From contig JAOZHT010000004.1 in the NCBI GenBank assembly GCA_026014735.1, positions 157,321-221,320 of the forward strand: 64,000 bases of DNA. Reading direction: 5' to 3'. The stretch comes from Candidatus Bathyarchaeota archaeon (GTDB taxonomy: Archaea > Thermoproteota > Bathyarchaeia > Bathyarchaeales > Bathycorpusculaceae). Below, piece after piece: positions 1 to 7,930 of this stretch. Below the pieces are notes generated by a model. The model had not been told where the DNA came from and searched no databases. It saw nothing but the letters and a program-made list of their open reading frames with translations. Made by a program: the position numbers and the translations under genes. Numbering within the stretch: position 1 is the stretch's first letter; each line of letters begins with the position of its first letter.

Positions 1-323
1 TCCGCAGGGTTTTTTAATCTGAAGTCCGCGCTCATATCTATGACTTTGAGGCCTGCGTCAAGCAGCTTGGGCACCAGGTTGACGCTGCCGCCGTGGGGGG
101 TGGCTGTGAAGACGAGGTCGCAGTTGCTTTTGAGTGCCTCCATGTCCTGGGGCACGAATTTAAGTTGGGTCATGCCGCGTAGGTTCGGGTGCACGTTGAA
201 GACGAATTCTCCTGCCATCTGCCGCGACGTAACCATCGTTACCTCAACCTCTGGGTGGAGCAGCAGCAGCCGCAGCAGCTCGCTTCCAACGTATCCTGAA
301 CCGCCAATTATTCCGATTCTCAT
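1..323 (-). CDS. lysY: LysW-aminoadipate/glutamate semialdehyde dehydrogenase (LysY/ArgC), N-terminal part
   Basis: The 5' end of an N-acetyl-gamma-glutamyl-phosphate reductase family gene; the rest lies beyond the window edge. It starts at an ATG at 323 and opens with a Rossmann nucleotide-binding motif (MRIGIIGGSGYVGSELLRLL). It continues with the family's VFTATPHGGS segment and a DMSADFRLK segment near the edge. Since lysX and lysW lie directly upstream on the same strand, it probably reduces the LysW-bound phosphorylated intermediate in lysine (and possibly arginine) synthesis rather than a free acetylated one. The family is clear; the LysY rather than ArgC assignment rests on the operon. 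Confidence 0.9.
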   Translation of the reverse strand, partial: MRIGIIGGSGYVGSELLRLLLLHPEVEVTMVTSRQMAGEFVFNVHPNLRGMTQLKFVPQDMEALKSNCDLVFTATPHGGSVNLVPKLLDAGLKVIDMSADFRLKNPA

Positions 324-346
324 CTTGTTTTCCTCTGTTTGATTGA

Positions 347-1531
347 TTAATGGTCTATTAGGCTCTGTGCGCTCCGCAGCAGGGTTTCTGCCACGTTGTG
401 TCCAGTTGCCAAACGCGTGTTCTCCCAGAACTCAGGGCACGAATTCGACTCGTGGAAAACCAAAGAGCACTGGTTCTCATCTAAGTTCTCTTCAATTATA
501 TCTGTTATGCCCCCATACGCCGCGGATTGCTGATAACCCTTGAAGGCAGCTTCAAGCTTGCTGTTCCAGCCTTCGAAGTCGGTGAGGCGGCTCTCGTCAG
601 CTTTCACCTTAGCCACGGGCGCAAACTCCTGCGCCGCCAAATCCAGCTGCGCCTTAAGCCAGCTGTCCTCGGCGTTTTTGTGGTCCTTCACGTCCACCAT
701 GGCGTCAAGCGCGAAAATCCATGCCTCGCTGCCCTCGCCCAAGACGTCTCCGCATTTGGTCGCCAACTCCTGCACCATCGAGGGCAACTTGGCGTGGAAG
801 ACGAGGTTACCGAGGAAGGTGTTGGTGCGGAAGTCCTTAAAGCCTGCCCGAGCCATCGCCACCGGGTAGCAAACGGGTGCTTTGCCGCGTTGCTTGGAGA
901 CGAGGATGCGCAGGTCATAGAACCATTTATCGATAAGCTGCTGGGCTACGACGCCGACGGGGTTGATGATGCCGGGCTTGGTTTCCTTGATGTTTTCCTC
1001 CAGCTCCAAGCGGGTTTTGCTGAGCATAATCATTTTGCCGTGGGTGCCCGCGTCCGCCTTAACCACGATGCCCTCGGCGATTGGCAGCTCCGCCTCGAAG
1101 AGGTCCGCGATGTCTTTTTCGTTGTGGATTTCTTTGCCGCTCTTCATTGTGTCGGTGGCGTCGCAGGGAACAAAGACGGTTTTTGGAATCGGCAGCCCCG
1201 CCATGCCCAGTTTGAGCAGTGTGCGGAGTTTGCTGTAGCAGACAAACTCGCTTTGGCTGGTGTTGAGGGTTTTTTTGCCCAGTGCTTCAAGGATGTAGCT
1301 GGCTTGGAGGCGCCGGTTTTTGCTTTGGGCACGGTTAAGGACAACCTGGGTCTGGCTGAAGAGGGCTGTGTAGTCTTTGCCCTTGGTTTTCGCGGAGAAA
1401 CCCTCTTTGCCGATGGATAACGCGATTTTCCGGAAGGGAATAAATGAGAGGTCGATGCCGAGTTTTTTAGCGGTGAGTTTAATGCCGTTTTCATCGTTTT
1501 CCGAGCGCTCATAAAGAAGTGCAATGCTCAT
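347..1531 (-). CDS. lysX: LysW ligase LysX-like ATP-grasp enzyme
   Basis: ATP-grasp ligase expected to join alpha-aminoadipate (or glutamate) to the C-terminal Glu of LysW, the first step of carrier-bound lysine/arginine synthesis. The N-terminus (MSIALLYERSENDENGIKL) and the NRAQSKNRRLQAS segment match the LysX/RimK type, followed by ATP-grasp lysine regions (GIVVKADAGTHGKMIM) and a C-terminal metal-binding segment (FHESNSCPEFWENT). At 394 residues it is about 100 longer than the bacterial LysX I know. The frame is open back to 1630, but the ATG at 1531 gives the normal family N-terminus, so I chose it. It lies 23 nt before lysY and 73 nt after lysW. Confidence 0.85.
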   Translation of the reverse strand: MSIALLYERSENDENGIKLTAKKLGIDLSFIPFRKIALSIGKEGFSAKTKGKDYTALFSQTQVVLNRAQSKNRRLQASYILEALGKKTLNTSQSEFVCYSKLRTLLKLGMAGLPIPKTVFVPCDATDTMKSGKEIHNEKDIADLFEAELPIAEGIVVKADAGTHGKMIMLSKTRLELEENIKETKPGIINPVGVVAQQLIDKWFYDLRILVSKQRGKAPVCYPVAMARAGFKDFRTNTFLGNLVFHAKLPSMVQELATKCGDVLGEGSEAWIFALDAMVDVKDHKNAEDSWLKAQLDLAAQEFAPVAKVKADESRLTDFEGWNSKLEAAFKGYQQSAAYGGITDIIEENLDENQCSLVFHESNSCPEFWENTRLATGHNVAETLLRSAQSLIDH

Positions 1532-1604
1532 CGCTGTGGCATCCCGTGATGTTTTTTCCTTAAAAGGGTGGTTTAACAAAAGAGTAGATGAAGGTGGATA
1601 CTGT

Positions 1605-1808
1605 TTATTCGCCCCAGTCTTCGCCTTCAATGGTTAACTCTTGAAGGTCTACGCATCCGCCTTTGATCTGTTTAACTTCTAGTTCGAGTCCGCAGCCGGG
1701 GCAGCTTAGGATTTCTCCTTTCTCGGTGTCGCATGGTACGTCTAGGTCGGCGTCGCAGTCTGGGCATTTTGCCTGTAGTTTTTCGGGGTTGTTTGCTTGT
1801 TTAATCAT
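1605..1808 (-). CDS. lysW: Amino-group carrier protein LysW
   Basis: A 67-residue acidic zinc-ribbon protein with CPDCDADLDV and CPGCGLELEV pairs that bind one zinc. It ends in the diagnostic EDWGE, whose last Glu carries the amino-acid intermediate as an isopeptide. It is the scaffold on which LysX, LysZ, LysY, LysJ and LysK act. First gene of the lysW-lysX-lysY run, divergent from an Lrp-type regulator, an arrangement common for archaeal lysine operons. Confidence 0.95.
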   Translation of the reverse strand: MIKQANNPEKLQAKCPDCDADLDVPCDTEKGEILSCPGCGLELEVKQIKGGCVDLQELTIEGEDWGE

Positions 1809-2048
1809 TTTTTGTTCGTCACGCTTACTTTATTTTTTGGAAATGTCATTTTGAGTATTTCGTGAATCTTTTAAAGGTTGTGACTTATTTGTTACAACTT
1901 GGGCAGGTAATGTCCCATTTGGTGCAGCCGTGTTGGCGCAAAAACCGCACCGCAAACGAACCCAAGTAACGAAAAACGCAGCCCAGACGCCTGTGCGGTA
2001 TGGAAAGCGTTAAATTTTTCAATGCTAACTATCCACACGGGGAAAGGC

Positions 2049-2459
2049 ATGGACGAAAAAGACAGGCAAATCATCAAAATCCTCAAAAACGACGCCCGAG
2101 CAGGCTACGGCGAAGTAGGCAGCCAAATCGGCCTCTCCGAAGGCGCAGTCCGAAAACGCATCAAAACCCTAACCGACCAAGGCATCATCCGCAAATTCAC
2201 CCTCAACGTCGGCCTCGCCGAAGGAGCCCAAGCCATCACGCTCCTGGAAACCAACCCCAGCTACCCCACCGTAGAGGTCTCTAAAAAAATCCAGCAGATG
2301 CCCAACGTAGAAACCATCTACGAAGTCACCGGCGAATACGACATAGTCGCCGTCATCACCGGCATGTCCGTAACCGAAGTCAACGACGCTATAGAGAAAA
2401 TCCGCCGCGTCGAAGGCATCATGAAAACCAACACCATGATAGTCCTAAGAAACTGGTAA
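2049..2459 (+). CDS. Lrp/AsnC family transcriptional regulator
   Basis: A 136-residue feast/famine regulator. Residues about 1-50 are a winged HTH (MDEKDRQIIKILKNDARAGY, then LSEGAVRKRIKTL) and residues 60-136 a RAM/AsnC ligand-binding domain with VTGEYDIVAVI. The frame is open from 2022, but the ATG at 2049 has GGGGAAAGG directly before it and gives the usual MDEKD start. Divergent from lysW, so it may sense lysine or arginine and control that operon, as LysM does in Sulfolobus; this role is inferred from position only. Confidence 0.9.
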   Translation: MDEKDRQIIKILKNDARAGYGEVGSQIGLSEGAVRKRIKTLTDQGIIRKFTLNVGLAEGAQAITLLETNPSYPTVEVSKKIQQMPNVETIYEVTGEYDIVAVITGMSVTEVNDAIEKIRRVEGIMKTNTMIVLRNW

Positions 2460-2520
2460 CTTCAGTTCTGAGATAAGCTATTTTGCCTTGGCATGGGGGA
2501 TGCTTTGGGCTGCTTGGGTT

Positions 2521-2588
2521 TATCCGATATGGTTTTGTATCGGATAAGCGGGGTTTTGGGTGTATCCGATATACTTTCGTATCGGATA
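2521..2588. repeat. Tandem pair of 9-bp hairpins (TATCCGATA/TATCGGATA)
   Basis: Two inverted repeats follow the lrp-like gene: TATCCGATA at 2521-2529 pairs with TATCGGATA at 2538-2546, and the same arms recur at 2563-2571 and 2580-2588. Both have an 8-nt spacer, and the spacers differ while the arms are identical. A direct repeat of about 42 nt therefore carries each palindrome. Possible roles are a dimeric regulator binding site in tandem or a 3' RNA structure for the lrp-like transcript. Confidence 0.8.
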
Positions 2589-2628
2589 GCGTCGGCTCAG
2601 GGTTGAACCAGAAGACTAGAAGTCGACT

Positions 2629-2648
2629 CTTTACATAAGGGGAGGGGG
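2629..2648 (+). repeat. ATAAGGGGAGGG element, copy 1
   Basis: CTTTACATAAGGGGAGGGGG. Near-identical 20-mers occur on the minus strand at 5968-5987 and 33711-33730. Here it lies beyond the 3' end of the rubredoxin-TPP gene; read in that gene's direction it is a C-tract followed by TTATG. Function unknown. Confidence 0.6.
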
Positions 2649-2683
2649 GAAGCGGTGGAGCAGTAGATGTCGCAGTTATGTTG

Positions 2684-2722
2684 CTATAAATAGAGGGGGG
2701 GTAGAGCTGGCAGAGCAACAGA
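2684..2722 (+). repeat. Left arm of 39-bp inverted repeat flanking the redox gene pair
   Basis: A 39-nt element beginning CTATAAATAGAGGGGGGG and ending GGCAGAGCAACAGA. Its reverse complement lies at 5750-5788 with one mismatch. The arm ends 9 nt from the stop of the rubredoxin-TPP gene. The TATAAATA core looks like an archaeal box A facing that gene's 3' end. Related shorter copies occur at 33073-33100 and 62994-63027. Confidence 0.8.
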
Positions 2723-2731
2723 TAGCCAGCG

Positions 2732-4498
2732 TTAGGGGAAGCGCCTTGGATCCGTATCAATATCCACGATGGCGGGTTTCTCGGATTTAAGCGCCCTATC
2801 CACCGCTTGGGGCAAGTCCGCTGGCTCTGTTACTTTGATGCCTAAGCCGCCTGAAACCTCAGCGAACTTTGCGAAGCTGAAGTCATGCAGCTCGGTTTGC
2901 CAGCCCCTGTAGCCCTCGACTTTCTGCTCCTGCATAATCATGCCCAGATGCTTATTGTTCACCACAAACACCTTCACGGGCAACCCATACTTATGCGCGG
3001 TCAAAAAGTCACCCAGCATCATGGTTAAGCCGCCATCGCCTGTTACGCAGACAATCTGCCGCCCCGGATACGCGAAAGCCGCCGCCAATGCACCGGGCAA
3101 ACCAAACCCCATAGTTGCCAAGTTGCCGCTCATAACCATCTTCTGGCTGCGCTTCATGCGGAAGTTGCGTCCAAACCACCAGCAGTTCTCGCCGACATCC
3201 AGCGAAATCACGGCGTCGGCGCTGAGTTTTTCGGTGAGGACCTTCATGATGTAGGGTGCTCGAATGGGTTTAGCTGAGGCATCGGCTTCTTTTTCAAGCT
3301 GGTTTAGCCATGCCTGCTTTAGCTGCTTTATCTCCGCTGCGTAGTCAGGGTTGTCTTTCTGCATTACTTTCTCGGTTAGTTTAGGAATCAAAACTGCGCT
3401 GTTGCCTAGCAGCCCAACCTCAACGGGGTAGCGGCGAGCCAGCATCAGGGGGTTGATGTCGATTTGTATCATGCGCCTCTTGGGAATCTGCGATAAATCC
3501 GCAAACGAGGAGCCAACCGCAATAAGCAAGTCCGTTTTCTCCATTAATTGCCCCGCAGCTGTGGAACCGACACCTCCGTGGCAGCCCACGTAAAGCGGCT
3601 CCGAATCATCCACAAAGCCCTTGGCGCGGAAAGTAGACATAATCGGCGCCCCAATCTTATCTGCCAGCGCCAGCAGCTTAGTGCCCTGTCCACGGCAGCC
3701 AAAACCCATCAAAATCACAGGGCGCTCTGCCTCATCTACCGCTTGAGCAGCGTTCTCAATCACCCAATCCTCCTGCCCATACGCCATGTTAGGCATTCTG
3801 CCTTCAAACGGCAAAACCTCCGCGCTGTAAGGCAGCTTCTGGACATCGTTGGGGATGCCTATGTGGGCGACGCCCTGGTCGAGGAGCGCATGCTTTATGG
3901 CAAGGGTCGCCAACGTGGCAGTTTGGTCCTCGGTCATGAGGGTTTTGTTATAGACGGAAAGCGGCTCAAAGAAGGCTTGCTGGTCAATCTCCTGCAGAGA
4001 GCCCTTGCCGATGTGCTTTCGGGGCACCATACCCGTCAACGCCAACACGGGCGCATGATCCAGCTGGGCATCGTAGAGCCCCGTGACAAGGTTAGTGGCG
4101 CCCGGCCCAGAAATCCCCAGCACCGCCGCGATGTGCCCCGTGAGTTTGCCATACGCCGAAGCCATAAACGCAGCGGCTTCCTCATGGCGAACCTGGATGT
4201 ATTGGACTTTGCCCTCGGTTTTGCGGATGGCATCCACCACTCCCAGCGTGGAGGTGCCGGGTATGCCGAAGACGAATTTGACGCCCCACGCAGCAATTTG
4301 CCCTATGAGCACGTCGCTGACGGTGGTTTCAACTTTCTTTTCAGCCGCCGCTTCGGGTGCTTCGGACAGCAGCACAAAGGCTGATTTGGGGGCGCCGCAG
4401 ATGGGGCAAACCCACTCCGCTGGCAAATCCGCGAATTTGATTTTCTCTTTTGCTTCGTCATAAACCCAGTTGCAGACTGTACACCGATACTTCGCCAT
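2732..4498 (-). CDS. Rubredoxin-domain fusion to TPP-dependent enzyme (pyruvate oxidase/acetolactate synthase-like)
   Basis: A 588-residue protein. Residues 1-45 form a rubredoxin with C6-x2-C9 and C31-x2-C34 (CTVCNW, CPICG), shorter between the pairs than classical rubredoxin. The rest is a three-domain ThDP enzyme: an N-terminal pyrimidine domain with the activating Glu ([11 protein letters not shown]), a central domain, and a C-terminal PP domain with [11 protein letters not shown] and a distal VVNN. It ends [11 protein letters not shown] as in PoxB-like proteins. The ATG at 4498 has GAGGG six bases upstream; a TTG at 4504 is less likely. The fusion suggests that 2-oxoacid oxidation passes electrons to the rubredoxin iron. 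The thioredoxin reductase-like gene diverges from it. The exact substrate cannot be read from sequence. Confidence 0.85.
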   Translation of the reverse strand: MAKYRCTVCNWVYDEAKEKIKFADLPAEWVCPICGAPKSAFVLLSEAPEAAAEKKVETTVSDVLIGQIAAWGVKFVFGIPGTSTLGVVDAIRKTEGKVQYIQVRHEEAAAFMASAYGKLTGHIAAVLGISGPGATNLVTGLYDAQLDHAPVLALTGMVPRKHIGKGSLQEIDQQAFFEPLSVYNKTLMTEDQTATLATLAIKHALLDQGVAHIGIPNDVQKLPYSAEVLPFEGRMPNMAYGQEDWVIENAAQAVDEAERPVILMGFGCRGQGTKLLALADKIGAPIMSTFRAKGFVDDSEPLYVGCHGGVGSTAAGQLMEKTDLLIAVGSSFADLSQIPKRRMIQIDINPLMLARRYPVEVGLLGNSAVLIPKLTEKVMQKDNPDYAAEIKQLKQAWLNQLEKEADASAKPIRAPYIMKVLTEKLSADAVISLDVGENCWWFGRNFRMKRSQKMVMSGNLATMGFGLPGALAAAFAYPGRQIVCVTGDGGLTMMLGDFLTAHKYGLPVKVFVVNNKHLGMIMQEQKVEGYRGWQTELHDFSFAKFAEVSGGLGIKVTEPADLPQAVDRALKSEKPAIVDIDTDPRRFP

Positions 4499-4607
4499 AA
4501 ACAACCCTCAAAACCTAAAAGAACTATTCAGCTTGGCATTTATCAGCTTATTGGAAATCGAACCATTCATAAACTTCGCCTCCAAAATATTCTCAGAGGC
4601 ACCGTTT

Positions 4608-5537
4608 ATGGAGAATTGGGATGTCATCATAGTGGGCGCTGGCTCAGCCGGCTTAGCCGCAGCCATCTACGCCATACGCAGCGGATTGAAAACTTTGGTT
4701 TTAGACGAGAAATTCGCGGGCGGAACCATCAGCGATGCCCCCATCATCGTCAATTACCCGGGGTTTGCCGAAATCAGCGGCGGCGAACTTGCCCAGAAAA
4801 TGGTTGAGCACGCCCGCAAACTCGGCGCGACCGTACATGACATCGAAGCCGTCACCGCCATGACTCTTTCCGGCGAAAACAAAACCGTAACCACCACCGC
4901 CGCGATCTATCAGGCTAAAGCCGTCATCCTAGCCACGGGGTCCCATTACAAGGAAATCGGCGCCAAAGGCGAAGCCGCATTCAGGGGCAGAGGCGTAAGT
5001 TACTGCGGCGTCTGCGATGGACCCTTCTTTAAGGGCAAGCGGGTGCTGGTTGTGGGCGGCGGCAACTCAGCCTGCATTACCACCCTGTACCTGTCGGGTT
5101 TGGCTTCTCAGCTTACGGTGGTTCATAGACGCGATGCGTTTAGGGCGGAGGAGTCACTGGTCAAGGACTTAACCGCTAAAACCAACGTGAAGGTCCTCTG
5201 GAACACCGAGATAGCGGAAATCAAAGGCGACAAGCAAGTCCGCTCCGTCACATTAATTGATAAAGCAGGCAAAACCAGCGAGGTGGAGGTGGACGCGGTT
5301 TTTGTGCAGGTCGGCGAAGCCCCCAACAGCCAACTTGCAGCCGCCAGCGGAGTCGAAGTCGACGAGCACGGCTACATAAAAATCGATATCCGCCAGCACA
5401 CCAACCTTGACGGCGTCTACGGCGCAGGCGACGTGACTAATCACCCCGTAAAGCAGGTGGGCACCGCGGTTGGGCAAGGCATTACCGCTGCTTTGGAAGC
5501 TTACGCTTTCATTCGGCGGCCCTATTACAAGCGGTGA
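4608..5537 (+). CDS. trxB: Thioredoxin reductase (NAD(P)H:FAD disulfide oxidoreductase)
   Basis: A 309-residue class with two Rossmann domains. FAD motif VIIVGAGSAGLAAAIYA sits near the N-terminus and the redox-active disulfide YCGVCDG at about 130-140. The NAD(P) motif is VLVVGGGNSA, and the C-terminal FAD motif is GVYGAGDVTN. The frame is open from 4470, but the ATG at 4608 precedes the FAD motif directly. Divergent from the rubredoxin-TPP gene with about 110 nt between starts, suggesting a shared control region and a redox partnership (thioredoxin or the rubredoxin domain as acceptor); the partnership is inferred. Confidence 0.92.
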   Translation: MENWDVIIVGAGSAGLAAAIYAIRSGLKTLVLDEKFAGGTISDAPIIVNYPGFAEISGGELAQKMVEHARKLGATVHDIEAVTAMTLSGENKTVTTTAAIYQAKAVILATGSHYKEIGAKGEAAFRGRGVSYCGVCDGPFFKGKRVLVVGGGNSACITTLYLSGLASQLTVVHRRDAFRAEESLVKDLTAKTNVKVLWNTEIAEIKGDKQVRSVTLIDKAGKTSEVEVDAVFVQVGEAPNSQLAAASGVEVDEHGYIKIDIRQHTNLDGVYGAGDVTNHPVKQVGTAVGQGITAALEAYAFIRRPYYKR

Positions 5538-5587
5538 GGCGTCTCTCCTTTCAGTCGTAGGTAAGAAAGCGCCGGTTTGTTTTTGTT

Positions 5588-5712
5588 TAGTTGTTGTGGG
5601 CAAGGCGCCTTTACACAACAACTACCTGAGGCGTTTGGGGGCGACTGCTTTTCCGTTTTAGGCCTGGCAGGCGGTTGCTGGCGGGTTGTGCAATCTGCCA
5701 CAAGCAGAACAA
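5588..5712 (+). repeat. ~125-nt structured repeat, copy A
   Basis: First of three copies (others at 52481-52607 and 60437-60561). It begins TAGTTGTTGTGG. AGTTGTTGTG at 5589-5598 pairs perfectly with CACAACAACT at 5614-5623, a 10-bp stem. A second short stem near the 3' end uses TTGTG and CACAA, followed by the conserved GCAGAACA. Between the stems the sequence diverges from the other copies. It could be a noncoding RNA or a small mobile element; no open frame is conserved across copies. Confidence 0.7.
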
Positions 5713-5749
5713 CAAAAGTTTAGTCGCAAATACGGATTATGCGCAAACG

Positions 5750-5788
5750 TCTGTTGCTCTGCCAGCTCTATCCCCCCTCTATTTATAG
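5750..5788 (-). repeat. Right arm of 39-bp inverted repeat flanking the redox gene pair
   Basis: Reverse complement of 2684-2722 with 38 of 39 positions identical (one G/A difference inside the G-run). Lies about 210 nt beyond the stop of trxB. Together with 2684-2722 it encloses the whole divergent rubredoxin-TPP/trxB pair. Confidence 0.8.
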
Positions 5789-6233
5789 GCTCAACAAAAG
5801 CAGTTTAGGCAACCAAAAACCCCAACAGATGTAAACACACCCACTGACAGGTTAGGCAGCTGCAGCGTTTAGCTTCAGAAACTATGCGACTGCTCCTAAA
5901 CTGAGACGATGGTTAGATTCAGCTGACGCTTCCCCATACCCCAAACGTCTGTTTGTTCAACCACCACCTCCCTCCCCTTATGAAAAGACAAAACGGACTT
6001 TCCCCCACACATGGCGGAGCGGATGCTTTTGGCGGGGCCGGCACTTGCTCAGGGGCAGGCCAGGAAAAATAGGGCAGCATAAAGATCGCCCATCTAGTTT
6101 TTATTTTTCCAATAATTCTGTTCAGACGAACAACTTTTGTATTAAAATATATGAATTACTACATACAACTCATTTAATATGTCTAGCAGTAAAACATATA
6201 TCTAAAAACTGAGGCTAGAAGATTGGTGAGTTG
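5789..6233. other. Intergenic region before the Kelch gene
   Basis: No gene seen. It holds a minus-strand ATAAGGGGAGGG element at 5968-5987 (19 of 20 bases shared with 33711-33730). An A+T-rich stretch at about 6100-6200 precedes the Kelch gene and contains several TATA-like words, so its promoter is probably there. Confidence 0.5.
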
Positions 6234-7353
6234 ATGAGAAGAATAGGCGTTCTTTTGCTTGCCATAGTTCTTATAGTTCCTTGCACGATGATTTTCAATC
6301 CTGTACCTGCGGCTACATCGGATGACTCATGGGAAACTAAAGCACAGATGCCCATAGCTACTTGCAGGTTAGGTTTAGCGGTTTGCGATGAAAAAATTTT
6401 CGCAATTGGCGGCTATGATGAGAACTGGAAATTAACTGGGACAAACCAGAGGTATGACCCTTCAAGCGATAGCTGGACTATTCAGGCATCGATGCCTACC
6501 CCACGCGCGTATTTCGGAATAGCAGTTTGCCAAAACAAGATTTATGTTATTGGTGGCGTAAACAAATCTGGGCTTGTTCCTTTTTCAAGTGGCTTGGAGG
6601 TTTCTGGGGTGACCGGAATAAATGAAGCCTACGACCCCTCAACAAATACTTGGCAAACTATGGCGCCCATGCCTACCCCTCGAAGCCAAATGCAGGCAAA
6701 CGTTGTGGATAACAAAATCTATGTTGCTGGGGGATTTAATCTGTATTCAAACTTTGAATTCGTTAATTTTACAGACGTTTATGATCCTTTGACTAACTCT
6801 TGGTCAAGGATGTCACCGATGCCGATTCATCAGGAAAAAGTTTTCTTCAGCCGTTTGTAACGATAAAATATACTATGTAAGCGATGAAATCACCCAAATA
6901 TTTGATCCTGAAACAGACACCTGGACCTCTGCAAGCCCACCACCCAACTCCGTATATCAGAGTGCGGCAGGCGCCAGGGCAGGAACGCCCACGGAACTGT
7001 ATGTTTTCGGTGGAGGAGCAAACGGTGATTTAACTCAAATCTATGATCCAGCGGGAAACACATGGACTCAAGGTGCCTTAGTGCCTACGCCGCGCACTAA
7101 TTTGGCAGTTGCAGTTTTTGATGATGCTTTTTTTGTGATTGGCGGAACGGAACCGATTAATGGTACAATTCTTGCGGTCAACGAAAAATACCTCTCCGCC
7201 GATTATGGAGCCTCCGATGACCAAGTGGCGGAATCGGGATCCTCCGACCAAACGCAAACCATCCACACAACATTACTTGCAGCCACAGCTGTAGCAATCG
7301 CACTCGTGACTATTGGGCTGGCTGCATATTTTAGGAAAAACAAGCACACTTAG
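6234..7353 (+). pseudogene. Exported Kelch-repeat protein, interrupted by a +1 frameshift
   Basis: Reads as one surface protein split by a frameshift. The first part (6234-6860) has a signal peptide (MRRIGVLLLAIVLIVPCTMI) and Kelch blades with repeated YDP...SW and MPTPR motifs. After GAAAAAGTTTTC near 6843 the frame ends at TAA 6858. The sequence resumes one frame over (SSAVCNDKIYYVS), with more blades, an end about residue 370 and a C-terminal membrane helix (ATAVAIALVTIGLAAYF) plus KNKHT. Removing one T from the TTTT run restores a continuous propeller. It could be a real mutation, an assembly indel or programmed slippage; a similar event is at 62512-62515. The ATG at 6234 is preferred over a TTG at 6231. 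Confidence 0.85.
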
Positions 7354-7930
7354 CCCTTTTCAGGCACATTACCATTTCCCAAACAGGGGCAGCCAGATAA
7401 AATAGGGCAACAGCAACCGCTACCAGGGTAGATACCGCGCAGTTATGGTGGTGCTGTCCTCCTGCTGGCTGCGCATACGTTTCCGTATGCAGCCTATGTA
7501 AAAGGGGTCTATAGTTTTGTGCAAGCAACAGAGAGTCAGTGAGTAGAACTGCATGCCTTTTCTTTAGGGGTACTGTACAGTTATAATGGTGCTGTAGCTG
7601 GGCGAAAAATAACTGTGCATTCATAAGAGTAGCCATTATAGTTGCCGCTGAAATCCCACAGGTAAGCAGTCAAAAACCAGCATGTACTAATCAACCGTCA
7701 CCGCACCTTTTGTTGGGCAGCAATTCTGCTGTTTATCTTTTGTAAAGCATGCAGTCAACTTTGTTTACTCAAATCTCGGCAAATAACACGTTTGTTAAGC
7801 CAGTATTGTATAGGGGATTTTCATTTTTTGCAGAGCAAGGATTATATGACTCAGAAATCCTCTTTGCGGTCAAGACTTTTAGCATTCACGCTAAAGTGTC
7901 GATTAATGGATAACGCAGAGAGGTTTACCG
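7354..7930. other. Intergenic region with hairpin and short direct repeats
   Basis: About 577 nt without a convincing gene. GCTGCGCATACG, a TTTC loop and CGTATGCAGC form a strong stem-loop at about 7464-7489 with a two-base bulge. AGTTATGGTGGTGCTGT near 7441 recurs as AGTTATAATGGTGCTGT near 7576. CTATGTAAAAGGGG near 7494 resembles the G-tract elements elsewhere. A minus-strand open frame over this region has no recognisable product. Confidence 0.5.

Noticed and set aside
527-1420. Long plus-strand open frame opposite lysX
   Set aside because: It mirrors the LysX frame; lysX has clear family motifs, and the antisense frame has low-complexity FxDVF/EFAVADK-type sequence with no start signal.
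3548-4384. 278-codon plus-strand frame opposite the rubredoxin-TPP gene
   Set aside because: Shadow frame of a high-confidence gene, rich in Arg/His with no domain.
7331-7636. 101-codon minus-strand frame in the 7.4-7.6 kb gap
   Set aside because: The peptide has no family and its internal repeats reflect the DNA repeats; no start context.
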